Below are positions 54,001 to 64,000 of a stretch of DNA of 64,000 nt, piece by piece; the first letter of the stretch is position 1; each line of letters begins with the position of its first letter. The stretch comes from Burhinus oedicnemus (lineage: Eukaryota > Chordata > Aves > Charadriiformes > Burhinidae), in contig VFFE01007759.1 of assembly GCA_008921705.1 (NCBI GenBank), forward strand, positions 18,224-82,223. Reading direction: 5' to 3'. The notes beneath the pieces are model-generated. The model made no database searches. It saw nothing but the letters and a program-made list of their open reading frames with translations, and was not told where the DNA came from. The position numbers were made by a program, and so were the translations under genes.

Positions 54001-57000
54001 CTCCATTTGTGAGCAGTATGGGCTCCGAACGGCAGCCGGGGAGGTGAGTGGCCACATACGGACCCACTCGCACCAGCACGTGCTGCTTAGGTTTTAGTGT
54101 GGCCCCTGCAAAGTCTGTCCCGTGGTTGACCACAAGCACAAGTGCTGGTTAACAGGTCGCTACTTGGAAGGTGGCTTTCGGCTCCAGCTTGTGACTTTCC
54201 AACGAGTTCGTTGGCGTTGAACCATCAGACGTGGGAGGCTGGTCTAGTAGAGCTGACACCGTAGCGTGCGTGTCTTCTCATGCAATCGCAGGGTAAACTG
54301 GCATTTAAAAACATATCCTAGATTCCAAGCATGTCTCCTTAATCCCAGAAATCTTCTAGCTAGATGGTAAATAGGGGTTAAAATATTCATAGATGGTTGC
54401 TTTTGACTTTGTGAAGGCCTGCGGGCTGTTTCTGTCCTGTAGGAAGAGTCCACGAGAAAATTATTTCTCTAGCTAAAAGTCTCTTGTCAAAAAAACCCAC
54501 CCCAAAAAAACCCCACACAAAAAAACCACCAAAAAAAAGAAACCAAACAAAAAAACCCCAACACTACAAAACCAGACTGTTTTGCATCTTAAAGTAACAT
54601 GGCTTGTAATAATTTTCATCATAAAGCGTGTTTCTGAGCAGGTATTCCTTTGCAGCATTTGCAGCAAAATGTTTTCAGGATATTAAGGCAGAATATGGAA
54701 GAAATAAAGTCTAGACAAAGAAATAGTGAGGGACTAATCTCAACATCTCTGGGCCTAATAAGGTTGGTCTTGCTTTTCAGAAAGCAGACTGCCCTGAAGC
54801 ATAAAACTGATTTATTATAACCTTGCAGCGTCTTACTGTGGTTTTTCGCCTGGTCACTTCAGGCTGCTGGGGTTTTTGGCATCTGTCTCTCTGCCTCGCA
54901 CTGAATCCCTGAGGTCACCCTGTCTCGAGAGCGGAACGAAACAAGGGGTTTTTCGTGCTGCCTCGCAAGACGGAGGCTCCGAGACGCGATGCCCAGGAGC
55001 TTACCTGCTTTTACAGGCAGGATTTTCCTACTGTATGTGGCTCTGAAGTTCTCGATCTGGTCAAGGTATATATGGATGTGCAACTTGCTCAGTCCTCTGC
55101 CTTGATCCCATAAATGCCCAGAAGAGGAGGGCTCCTTTCTCCATCCATGCCAGTGGCCAAGGCAGCAGGGCTGCACTTCCCCTGGCCACCAGCCCAGGTT
55201 GGCCACGGGACTCATCCACGTCCCCAGAGATCCTCCTGGCTGTGGTCCTGGCCGCAGCTCACCCTGCGCCTGGACTCAGGGTTCCCTCGCCTGCGGTGGC
55301 ACACGAGTTGAATGCTGAGCAGGATCTGCTCCTTCTGGTAGAGTCTGATAGCTATGCTGGTGCCGGTAGCTGTACCCCAAAATTACAAGTGCGCCCTGTG
55401 CAGGATGAGGTAAGGTAGATGGTCCCATGGGTCTGATGAGCAAGCAGGGAGGCTCTGCCCACTGCAGCAGTGAGTTCCCCGTGACATGCAGAACCCCCAG
55501 GTCTTCTGGTGGTCACTCCCGTGCAGTGGATGGGCAGAAACCGAAGCAGTTTTCCCCATTTCCAGGTCAGCTGCGCTTCTGGAACCCAGACGACCTGAAT
55601 GCCTCCCCTGGTGCCTCACTGCCCAGCCCAGACTGGATAGAGGAGAAGCTGCAGGAGGTCTGCGAGCACCTTGGCATCACCAGGGATGGCCACCTGAACC
55701 GGAAAAAGCTCGTCTCCATTTGTGAGCAGTATGGGCTCCGAACGGCAGCCGGGGAGGTGAGTGGCCACATACGGACCCACTCGCACCAGCACGTGCTGCT
55801 TAGGTTTTAGTGTGGCCCCTGCAAAGTCTGTCCCGTGGTTGACCACAAGCACAAGTGCTGGTTAACAGGTCGCTACTTGGAAGGTGGCTTTCGGCTCCAG
55901 CTTGTGACTTTCCAACGAGTTCGTTGGCGTTGAACCATCAGACGTGGGAGGCTGGTCTAGTAGAGCTGACACCGTAGCGTGCGTGTCTTCTCATGCAATC
56001 GCAGGGTAAACTGGCATTTAAAAACATATCCTAGATTCCAAGCATGTCTCCTTAATCCCAGAAATCTTCTAGCTAGATGGTAAATAGGGGTTAAAATATT
56101 CATAGATGGTTGCTTTTGACTTTGTGAAGGCCTGCGGGCTGTTTCTGTCCTGTAGGAAGAGTCCACGAGAAAATTATTTCTCTAGCTAAAAGTCTCTTGT
56201 CAAAAAAACCCACCCCAAAAAAACCCCACACAAAAAAACCACCAAAAAAAAGAAACCAAACAAAAAAACCCCAACACTACAAAACCAGACTGTTTTGCAT
56301 CTTAAAGTAACATGGCTTGTAATAATTTTCATCATAAAGCGTGTTTCTGAGCAGGTATTCCTTTGCAGCATTTGCAGCAAAATGTTTTCAGGATATTAAG
56401 GCAGAATATGGAAGAAATAAAGTCTAGACAAAGAAATAGTGAGGGACTAATCTCAACATCTCTGGGCCTAATAAGGTTGGTCTTGCTTTTCAGAAAGCAG
56501 ACTGCCCTGAAGCATAAAACTGATTTATTATAACCTTGCAGCGTCTTACTGTGGTTTTTCGCCTGGTCACTTCAGGCTGCTGGGGTTTTTGGCATCTGTC
56601 TCTCTGCCTCGCACTGAATCCCTGAGGTCACCCTGTCTCGAGAGCGGAACGAAACAAGGGGTTTTTCGTGCTGCCTCGCAAGACGGAGGCTCCGAGACGC
56701 GATGCCCAGGAGCTTACCTGCTTTTACAGGCAGGATTTTCCTACTGTATGTGGCTCTGAAGTTCTCGATCTGGTCAAGGTATATATGGATGTGCAACTTG
56801 CTCAGTCCTCTGCCTTGATCCCATAAATGCCCAGAAGAGGAGGGCTCCTTTCTCCATCCATGCCAGTGGCCAAGGCAGCAGGGCTGCACTTCCCCTGGCC
56901 ACCAGCCCAGGTTGGCCACGGGACTCATCCACGTCCCCAGAGATCCTCCTGGCTGTGGTCCTGGCCGCAGCTCACCCTGCGCCTGGACTCAGGGTTCCCT

Positions 57001-60000
57001 CGCCTGCGGTGGCACACGAGTTGAATGCTGAGCAGGATCTGCTCCTTCTGGTAGAGTCTGATAGCTATGCTGGTGCCGGTAGCTGTACCCCAAAATTACA
57101 AGTGCGCCCTGTGCAGGATGAGGTAAGGTAGATGGTCCCATGGGTCTGATGAGCAAGCAGGGAGGCTCTGCCCACTGCAGCAGTGAGTTCCCCGTGACAT
57201 GCAGAACCCCCAGGTCTTCTGGTGGTCACTCCCGTGCAGTGGATGGGCAGAAACCGAAGCAGTTTTCCCCATTTCCAGGTCAGCTGCGCTTCTGGAACCC
57301 AGACGACCTGAATGCCTCCCCTGGTGCCTCACTGCCCAGCCCAGACTGGATAGAGGAGAAGCTGCAGGAGGTCTGCGAGCACCTTGGCATCACCAGGGAT
57401 GGCCACCTGAACCGGAAAAAGCTCGTCTCCATTTGTGAGCAGTATGGGCTCCGAACGGCAGCCGGGGAGGTGAGTGGCCACATACGGACCCACTCGCACC
57501 AGCACGTGCTGCTTAGGTTTTAGTGTGGCCCCTGCAAAGTCTGTCCCGTGGTTGACCACAAGCACAAGTGCTGGTTAACAGGTCGCTACTTGGAAGGTGG
57601 CTTTCGGCTCCAGCTTGTGACTTTCCAACGAGTTCGTTGGCGTTGAACCATCAGACGTGGGAGGCTGGTCTAGTAGAGCTGACACCGTAGCGTGCGTGTC
57701 TTCTCATGCAATCGCAGGGTAAACTGGCATTTAAAAACATATCCTAGATTCCAAGCATGTCTCCTTAATCCCAGAAATCTTCTAGCTAGATGGTAAATAG
57801 GGGTTAAAATATTCATAGATGGTTGCTTTTGACTTTGTGAAGGCCTGCGGGCTGTTTCTGTCCTGTAGGAAGAGTCCACGAGAAAATTATTTCTCTAGCT
57901 AAAAGTCTCTTGTCAAAAAAACCCACCCCAAAAAAACCCCACACAAAAAAACCACCAAAAAAAAGAAACCAAACAAAAAAACCCCAACACTACAAAACCA
58001 GACTGTTTTGCATCTTAAAGTAACATGGCTTGTAATAATTTTCATCATAAAGCGTGTTTCTGAGCAGGTATTCCTTTGCAGCATTTGCAGCAAAATGTTT
58101 TCAGGATATTAAGGCAGAATATGGAAGAAATAAAGTCTAGACAAAGAAATAGTGAGGGACTAATCTCAACATCTCTGGGCCTAATAAGGTTGGTCTTGCT
58201 TTTCAGAAAGCAGACTGCCCTGAAGCATAAAACTGATTTATTATAACCTTGCAGCGTCTTACTGTGGTTTTTCGCCTGGTCACTTCAGGCTGCTGGGGTT
58301 TTTGGCATCTGTCTCTCTGCCTCGCACTGAATCCCTGAGGTCACCCTGTCTCGAGAGCGGAACGAAACAAGGGGTTTTTCGTGCTGCCTCGCAAGACGGA
58401 GGCTCCGAGACGCGATGCCCAGGAGCTTACCTGCTTTTACAGGCAGGATTTTCCTACTGTATGTGGCTCTGAAGTTCTCGATCTGGTCAAGGTATATATG
58501 GATGTGCAACTTGCTCAGTCCTCTGCCTTGATCCCATAAATGCCCAGAAGAGGAGGGCTCCTTTCTCCATCCATGCCAGTGGCCAAGGCAGCAGGGCTGC
58601 ACTTCCCCTGGCCACCAGCCCAGGTTGGCCACGGGACTCATCCACGTCCCCAGAGATCCTCCTGGCTGTGGTCCTGGCCGCAGCTCACCCTGCGCCTGGA
58701 CTCAGGGTTCCCTCGCCTGCGGTGGCACACGAGTTGAATGCTGAGCAGGATCTGCTCCTTCTGGTAGAGTCTGATAGCTATGCTGGTGCCGGTAGCTGTA
58801 CCCCAAAATTACAAGTGCGCCCTGTGCAGGATGAGGTAAGGTAGATGGTCCCATGGGTCTGATGAGCAAGCAGGGAGGCTCTGCCCACTGCAGCAGTGAG
58901 TTCCCCGTGACATGCAGAACCCCCAGGTCTTCTGGTGGTCACTCCCGTGCAGTGGATGGGCAGAAACCGAAGCAGTTTTCCCCATTTCCAGGTCAGCTGC
59001 GCTTCTGGAACCCAGACGACCTGAATGCCTCCCCTGGTGCCTCACTGCCCAGCCCAGACTGGATAGAGGAGAAGCTGCAGGAGGTCTGCGAGCACCTTGG
59101 CATCACCAGGGATGGCCACCTGAACCGGAAAAAGCTCGTCTCCATTTGTGAGCAGTATGGGCTCCGAACGGCAGCCGGGGAGGTGAGTGGCCACATACGG
59201 ACCCACTCGCACCAGCACGTGCTGCTTAGGTTTTAGTGTGGCCCCTGCAAAGTCTGTCCCGTGGTTGACCACAAGCACAAGTGCTGGTTAACAGGTCGCT
59301 ACTTGGAAGGTGGCTTTCGGCTCCAGCTTGTGACTTTCCAACGAGTTCGTTGGCGTTGAACCATCAGACGTGGGAGGCTGGTCTAGTAGAGCTGACACCG
59401 TAGCGTGCGTGTCTTCTCATGCAATCGCAGGGTAAACTGGCATTTAAAAACATATCCTAGATTCCAAGCATGTCTCCTTAATCCCAGAAATCTTCTAGCT
59501 AGATGGTAAATAGGGGTTAAAATATTCATAGATGGTTGCTTTTGACTTTGTGAAGGCCTGCGGGCTGTTTCTGTCCTGTAGGAAGAGTCCACGAGAAAAT
59601 TATTTCTCTAGCTAAAAGTCTCTTGTCAAAAAAACCCACCCCAAAAAAACCCCACACAAAAAAACCACCAAAAAAAAGAAACCAAACAAAAAAACCCCAA
59701 CACTACAAAACCAGACTGTTTTGCATCTTAAAGTAACATGGCTTGTAATAATTTTCATCATAAAGCGTGTTTCTGAGCAGGTATTCCTTTGCAGCATTTG
59801 CAGCAAAATGTTTTCAGGATATTAAGGCAGAATATGGAAGAAATAAAGTCTAGACAAAGAAATAGTGAGGGACTAATCTCAACATCTCTGGGCCTAATAA
59901 GGTTGGTCTTGCTTTTCAGAAAGCAGACTGCCCTGAAGCATAAAACTGATTTATTATAACCTTGCAGCGTCTTACTGTGGTTTTTCGCCTGGTCACTTCA

Positions 60001-63000
60001 GGCTGCTGGGGTTTTTGGCATCTGTCTCTCTGCCTCGCACTGAATCCCTGAGGTCACCCTGTCTCGAGAGCGGAACGAAACAAGGGGTTTTTCGTGCTGC
60101 CTCGCAAGACGGAGGCTCCGAGACGCGATGCCCAGGAGCTTACCTGCTTTTACAGGCAGGATTTTCCTACTGTATGTGGCTCTGAAGTTCTCGATCTGGT
60201 CAAGGTATATATGGATGTGCAACTTGCTCAGTCCTCTGCCTTGATCCCATAAATGCCCAGAAGAGGAGGGCTCCTTTCTCCATCCATGCCAGTGGCCAAG
60301 GCAGCAGGGCTGCACTTCCCCTGGCCACCAGCCCAGGTTGGCCACGGGACTCATCCACGTCCCCAGAGATCCTCCTGGCTGTGGTCCTGGCCGCAGCTCA
60401 CCCTGCGCCTGGACTCAGGGTTCCCTCGCCTGCGGTGGCACACGAGTTGAATGCTGAGCAGGATCTGCTCCTTCTGGTAGAGTCTGATAGCTATGCTGGT
60501 GCCGGTAGCTGTACCCCAAAATTACAAGTGCGCCCTGTGCAGGATGAGGTAAGGTAGATGGTCCCATGGGTCTGATGAGCAAGCAGGGAGGCTCTGCCCA
60601 CTGCAGCAGTGAGTTCCCCGTGACATGCAGAACCCCCAGGTCTTCTGGTGGTCACTCCCGTGCAGTGGATGGGCAGAAACCGAAGCAGTTTTCCCCATTT
60701 CCAGGTCAGCTGCGCTTCTGGAACCCAGACGACCTGAATGCCTCCCCTGGTGCCTCACTGCCCAGCCCAGACTGGATAGAGGAGAAGCTGCAGGAGGTCT
60801 GCGAGCACCTTGGCATCACCAGGGATGGCCACCTGAACCGGAAAAAGCTCGTCTCCATTTGTGAGCAGTATGGGCTCCGAACGGCAGCCGGGGAGGTGAG
60901 TGGCCACATACGGACCCACTCGCACCAGCACGTGCTGCTTAGGTTTTAGTGTGGCCCCTGCAAAGTCTGTCCCGTGGTTGACCACAAGCACAAGTGCTGG
61001 TTAACAGGTCGCTACTTGGAAGGTGGCTTTCGGCTCCAGCTTGTGACTTTCCAACGAGTTCGTTGGCGTTGAACCATCAGACGTGGGAGGCTGGTCTAGT
61101 AGAGCTGACACCGTAGCGTGCGTGTCTTCTCATGCAATCGCAGGGTAAACTGGCATTTAAAAACATATCCTAGATTCCAAGCATGTCTCCTTAATCCCAG
61201 AAATCTTCTAGCTAGATGGTAAATAGGGGTTAAAATATTCATAGATGGTTGCTTTTGACTTTGTGAAGGCCTGCGGGCTGTTTCTGTCCTGTAGGAAGAG
61301 TCCACGAGAAAATTATTTCTCTAGCTAAAAGTCTCTTGTCAAAAAAACCCACCCCAAAAAAACCCCACACAAAAAAACCACCAAAAAAAAGAAACCAAAC
61401 AAAAAAACCCCAACACTACAAAACCAGACTGTTTTGCATCTTAAAGTAACATGGCTTGTAATAATTTTCATCATAAAGCGTGTTTCTGAGCAGGTATTCC
61501 TTTGCAGCATTTGCAGCAAAATGTTTTCAGGATATTAAGGCAGAATATGGAAGAAATAAAGTCTAGACAAAGAAATAGTGAGGGACTAATCTCAACATCT
61601 CTGGGCCTAATAAGGTTGGTCTTGCTTTTCAGAAAGCAGACTGCCCTGAAGCATAAAACTGATTTATTATAACCTTGCAGCGTCTTACTGTGGTTTTTCG
61701 CCTGGTCACTTCAGGCTGCTGGGGTTTTTGGCATCTGTCTCTCTGCCTCGCACTGAATCCCTGAGGTCACCCTGTCTCGAGAGCGGAACGAAACAAGGGG
61801 TTTTTCGTGCTGCCTCGCAAGACGGAGGCTCCGAGACGCGATGCCCAGGAGCTTACCTGCTTTTACAGGCAGGATTTTCCTACTGTATGTGGCTCTGAAG
61901 TTCTCGATCTGGTCAAGGTATATATGGATGTGCAACTTGCTCAGTCCTCTGCCTTGATCCCATAAATGCCCAGAAGAGGAGGGCTCCTTTCTCCATCCAT
62001 GCCAGTGGCCAAGGCAGCAGGGCTGCACTTCCCCTGGCCACCAGCCCAGGTTGGCCACGGGACTCATCCACGTCCCCAGAGATCCTCCTGGCTGTGGTCC
62101 TGGCCGCAGCTCACCCTGCGCCTGGACTCAGGGTTCCCTCGCCTGCGGTGGCACACGAGTTGAATGCTGAGCAGGATCTGCTCCTTCTGGTAGAGTCTGA
62201 TAGCTATGCTGGTGCCGGTAGCTGTACCCCAAAATTACAAGTGCGCCCTGTGCAGGATGAGGTAAGGTAGATGGTCCCATGGGTCTGATGAGCAAGCAGG
62301 GAGGCTCTGCCCACTGCAGCAGTGAGTTCCCCGTGACATGCAGAACCCCCAGGTCTTCTGGTGGTCACTCCCGTGCAGTGGATGGGCAGAAACCGAAGCA
62401 GTTTTCCCCATTTCCAGGTCAGCTGCGCTTCTGGAACCCAGACGACCTGAATGCCTCCCCTGGTGCCTCACTGCCCAGCCCAGACTGGATAGAGGAGAAG
62501 CTGCAGGAGGTCTGCGAGCACCTTGGCATCACCAGGGATGGCCACCTGAACCGGAAAAAGCTCGTCTCCATTTGTGAGCAGTATGGGCTCCGAACGGCAG
62601 CCGGGGAGGTGAGTGGCCACATACGGACCCACTCGCACCAGCACGTGCTGCTTAGGTTTTAGTGTGGCCCCTGCAAAGTCTGTCCCGTGGTTGACCACAA
62701 GCACAAGTGCTGGTTAACAGGTCGCTACTTGGAAGGTGGCTTTCGGCTCCAGCTTGTGACTTTCCAACGAGTTCGTTGGCGTTGAACCATCAGACGTGGG
62801 AGGCTGGTCTAGTAGAGCTGACACCGTAGCGTGCGTGTCTTCTCATGCAATCGCAGGGTAAACTGGCATTTAAAAACATATCCTAGATTCCAAGCATGTC
62901 TCCTTAATCCCAGAAATCTTCTAGCTAGATGGTAAATAGGGGTTAAAATATTCATAGATGGTTGCTTTTGACTTTGTGAAGGCCTGCGGGCTGTTTCTGT

Positions 63001-64000
63001 CCTGTAGGAAGAGTCCACGAGAAAATTATTTCTCTAGCTAAAAGTCTCTTGTCAAAAAAACCCACCCCAAAAAAACCCCACACAAAAAAACCACCAAAAA
63101 AAAGAAACCAAACAAAAAAACCCCAACACTACAAAACCAGACTGTTTTGCATCTTAAAGTAACATGGCTTGTAATAATTTTCATCATAAAGCGTGTTTCT
63201 GAGCAGGTATTCCTTTGCAGCATTTGCAGCAAAATGTTTTCAGGATATTAAGGCAGAATATGGAAGAAATAAAGTCTAGACAAAGAAATAGTGAGGGACT
63301 AATCTCAACATCTCTGGGCCTAATAAGGTTGGTCTTGCTTTTCAGAAAGCAGACTGCCCTGAAGCATAAAACTGATTTATTATAACCTTGCAGCGTCTTA
63401 CTGTGGTTTTTCGCCTGGTCACTTCAGGCTGCTGGGGTTTTTGGCATCTGTCTCTCTGCCTCGCACTGAATCCCTGAGGTCACCCTGTCTCGAGAGCGGA
63501 ACGAAACAAGGGGTTTTTCGTGCTGCCTCGCAAGACGGAGGCTCCGAGACGCGATGCCCAGGAGCTTACCTGCTTTTACAGGCAGGATTTTCCTACTGTA
63601 TGTGGCTCTGAAGTTCTCGATCTGGTCAAGGTATATATGGATGTGCAACTTGCTCAGTCCTCTGCCTTGATCCCATAAATGCCCAGAAGAGGAGGGCTCC
63701 TTTCTCCATCCATGCCAGTGGCCAAGGCAGCAGGGCTGCACTTCCCCTGGCCACCAGCCCAGGTTGGCCACGGGACTCATCCACGTCCCCAGAGATCCTC
63801 CTGGCTGTGGTCCTGGCCGCAGCTCACCCTGCGCCTGGACTCAGGGTTCCCTCGCCTGCGGTGGCACACGAGTTGAATGCTGAGCAGGATCTGCTCCTTC
63901 TGGTAGAGTCTGATAGCTATGCTGGTGCCGGTAGCTGTACCCCAAAATTACAAGTGCGCCCTGTGCAGGATGAGGTAAGGTAGATGGTCCCATGGGTCTG
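26883..64000 (+). CDS. NIN: NIN (ninein), first five coding exons; gene continues past window
   Basis: Large coiled-coil protein that anchors microtubules at the mother centriole's subdistal appendages. Coding exons: 26883-27065, 33762-33843, 41350-41519, 47255-47294 and 48714-48904. They join in one frame for 666 bp, residues 1-222, all in the EF-hand head; the coiled coils lie beyond the window. Segments such as QDQYEARLKELFDSFD, VHFDQFKEALILILSRTLSN, KRYGRRSLPEFQESV and QLRFWNPDDLNAS match NIN much better than NINL. EF-hand 1 is near residues 8-43; EF-hand 3 is near 182-217, with a loop lacking the usual Asp at position 1 and Glu at 12. The fifth exon lies in a 1713-bp tandem array and recurs eight more times before the window ends. 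Confidence 0.95.
27481..27506. repeat. (CA)n microsatellite
   Basis: About 13 CA units with one CG interruption. Confidence 0.95.
30521..30960 (-). mobile_element. CR1 LINE fragment, 5'-truncated
   Basis: About 440 bp. On plus it starts with the reversed CR1 3' end (catagaatggtttggg, ggaagggacc, ccatgggcagggacacctcc) and runs to aggctgaacacccccaactc. The element therefore points to the minus strand, with its 3' end at 30521. Its 5' end is cut near 30960, as usual for CR1. This is the clearest avian marker in the window. Confidence 0.93.
33061..33080. other. Assembly gap (20 N)
   Basis: Twenty N directly before an A/C-rich low-complexity tract. Confidence 0.98.
33081..33148 (+). repeat. A/C-rich low-complexity tract
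   Basis: Runs of 10-14 A separated by runs of C, beside the gap at 33061-33080. Confidence 0.9.
33762..33843 (+). CDS. NIN: NIN second coding exon
   Basis: 82 bp, residues 62-89. Encodes VHFDQFKEALILILSRTLSN followed by EEHFQEP. Acceptor is a long T-run then ccacag; donor gtaaat. Confidence 0.96.
33844..41349 (+). other. NIN: NIN intron (7.5 kb)
   Basis: T-rich tracts at 37240-37272 and 41104-41140, an A/C-rich tract at 39609-39700, and an AT-rich unique block at about 39.75-40.95 kb. No exon or transposon is recognised. Confidence 0.65.
39609..39700 (+). repeat. A/C-rich low-complexity tract
   Basis: Alternating A-runs and C-runs, the same style as at 33081 and in each unit of the 1713-bp array. 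Confidence 0.88.
41350..41519 (+). CDS. NIN: NIN third coding exon
   Basis: 170 bp, residues 89-145. Encodes SSPEAQPKYIKGGKRYGRRS and LPEFQESVEDFAEVTVIEPL. Acceptor atttcacag, donor gtgagc. Confidence 0.96.
41520..47254 (+). other. NIN: NIN intron (5.7 kb)
   Basis: T-runs at 42198-42213 and 46341-46382, and a probable old CR1 fragment at about 43450-43600. Otherwise nothing is recognised. Confidence 0.65.
43450..43600 (+). mobile_element. Probable old CR1 3' fragment
   Basis: Degenerate match in CR1 sense order: ctgcccagagaggct, then a ccctgc.gtgagcagaggg-like block, then gaggttccctctgacct. Borders are uncertain. Confidence 0.45.
47255..47294 (+). CDS. NIN: NIN fourth coding exon (40 bp)
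   Basis: Encodes HWKTRDSEEYEAE plus one base of Gly, residues 146-159. Acceptor ctccccag, donor gtaaga. Confidence 0.94.
47295..48190 (+). other. NIN: NIN intron, unique left flank of the array
   Basis: Single-copy intron sequence up to the array border. No element is recognised. Confidence 0.7.
48714..48904 (+). CDS. NIN: NIN fifth coding exon, array copy 1
   Basis: 191 bp, residues 159-222. Encodes QLRFWNPDDLNASPGASLPS, then WIEEKLQEVCEHLGITRDGH and KKLVSICEQYGLRTAAGE: EF-hand 3 of ninein. Acceptor ccccatttccag, donor gtgagtgg. Enters with one base carried over and ends on a complete codon. Confidence 0.96.
49350..49426 (+). repeat. A/C-rich tract inside the array unit (first copy)
   Basis: Seven or more A-runs of 6-8 split by C-runs; the complement is G-runs split by T-runs. 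Recurs every 1713 bp in the array. Confidence 0.9.
50427..50617 (+). CDS. NIN: NIN exon, array copy 2
   Basis: Same sequence and splice sites as copy 1. Read after copy 1 it meets TGA at 50457-50459. Confidence 0.6.
52140..52330 (+). CDS. NIN: NIN exon, array copy 3
   Basis: Intact copy with acceptor and donor, 1713 bp after copy 2. Confidence 0.6.
53853..54043 (+). CDS. NIN: NIN exon, array copy 4
   Basis: Intact copy with acceptor and donor. Confidence 0.6.
55566..55756 (+). CDS. NIN: NIN exon, array copy 5
   Basis: Intact copy with acceptor and donor. Confidence 0.6.
57279..57469 (+). CDS. NIN: NIN exon, array copy 6
   Basis: Intact copy with acceptor and donor. Confidence 0.6.
58992..59182 (+). 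CDS. NIN: NIN exon, array copy 7
   Basis: Intact copy with acceptor and donor. Confidence 0.6.
60705..60895 (+). CDS. NIN: NIN exon, array copy 8
   Basis: Intact copy with acceptor and donor. Confidence 0.6.
62418..62608 (+). CDS. NIN: NIN exon, array copy 9
   Basis: Last complete copy in the window. The next would start at 64131, past the edge. Confidence 0.6.

Larger units (their letters stand above)
48191..64000 (+). repeat. 1713-bp tandem array carrying a NIN exon, 9.2 units, open at window end
   Basis: Unit starts: 48191, 49904, 51617, 53330, 55043, 56756, 58469, 60182, 61895, and 63608 (partial). Each unit holds 523 bp of upstream intron, the 191-bp exon and 999 bp of downstream intron. 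The left border is sharp: base 48190 and earlier do not match the unit end (tactgtatgtggct). Every reading frame in the unit gives the same peptide in all complete copies, so units 2-9 appear identical. Unit 1 differs at 48262, 48263, 48323, 48367 and 48410 only. A/C-rich tract in each unit at offset 1160-1236. Confidence 0.97.

Noticed and set aside
48191..64000. CRISPR array or prokaryotic repeat system
   Set aside because: Regular spacing comes from 1713-bp whole-unit duplication in a vertebrate intron-exon region; there are no short repeats with distinct spacers.

Overview
The window is nuclear DNA from a bird, read from three things. The genes have short, phased exons with GT-AG introns. 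Two CR1 retrotransposon fragments are present, one of them with the classic avian CR1 3' end. The gene order PYGL - ABHD12B - NIN is a known vertebrate syntenic block. The species cannot be named. Three runs of exactly 20 N are assembly gaps.

Layout. (1) 459-8969, plus strand: exons 3-20 of PYGL, liver glycogen phosphorylase; exons 1-2 lie before the window. (2) 9567-15624, minus strand: all 13 coding exons of ABHD12B, a membrane-anchored alpha/beta-hydrolase. The exon model closes at 360 aa. The two genes are tail to tail, with poly(A) signals about 400 bp apart. (3) 15.65-20.8 kb: non-coding DNA between two divergent CpG-rich promoters, with a 39-bp minisatellite at 19.77-20.76 kb. (4) 20.8 kb to the end, plus strand: the 5' part of NIN (ninein), with a probable non-coding first exon near 21.0 kb and coding exons at 26883, 33762, 41350, 47255 and 48714, separated by introns of about 1.4 to 7.5 kb.

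The most striking feature fills the last quarter. From 48191 to the end, a 1713-bp unit is repeated head to tail 9.2 times and is still running at the edge. Each unit holds one complete copy of the NIN exon for the third EF-hand, with its own splice acceptor and donor, plus flanking intron. Units 2 onward look identical. Unit 1 differs only at five bases in its first 220 bp. The exon is 191 bp long and not frame-symmetric, so joining two copies brings a TGA after ten codons. At most one copy can be used in a productive mRNA. The array is either a recent amplification inside a centrosome gene or an assembly artefact.

The three genes do not form a pathway. PYGL degrades glycogen, ABHD12B is a predicted lipid hydrolase, and ninein anchors microtubules at the centrosome. 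They sit together because of ancient synteny: PYGB - ABHD12 - NINL is the sister block from whole-genome duplication. Residue-level matches and gene orientation favour the PYGL/ABHD12B/NIN copy.
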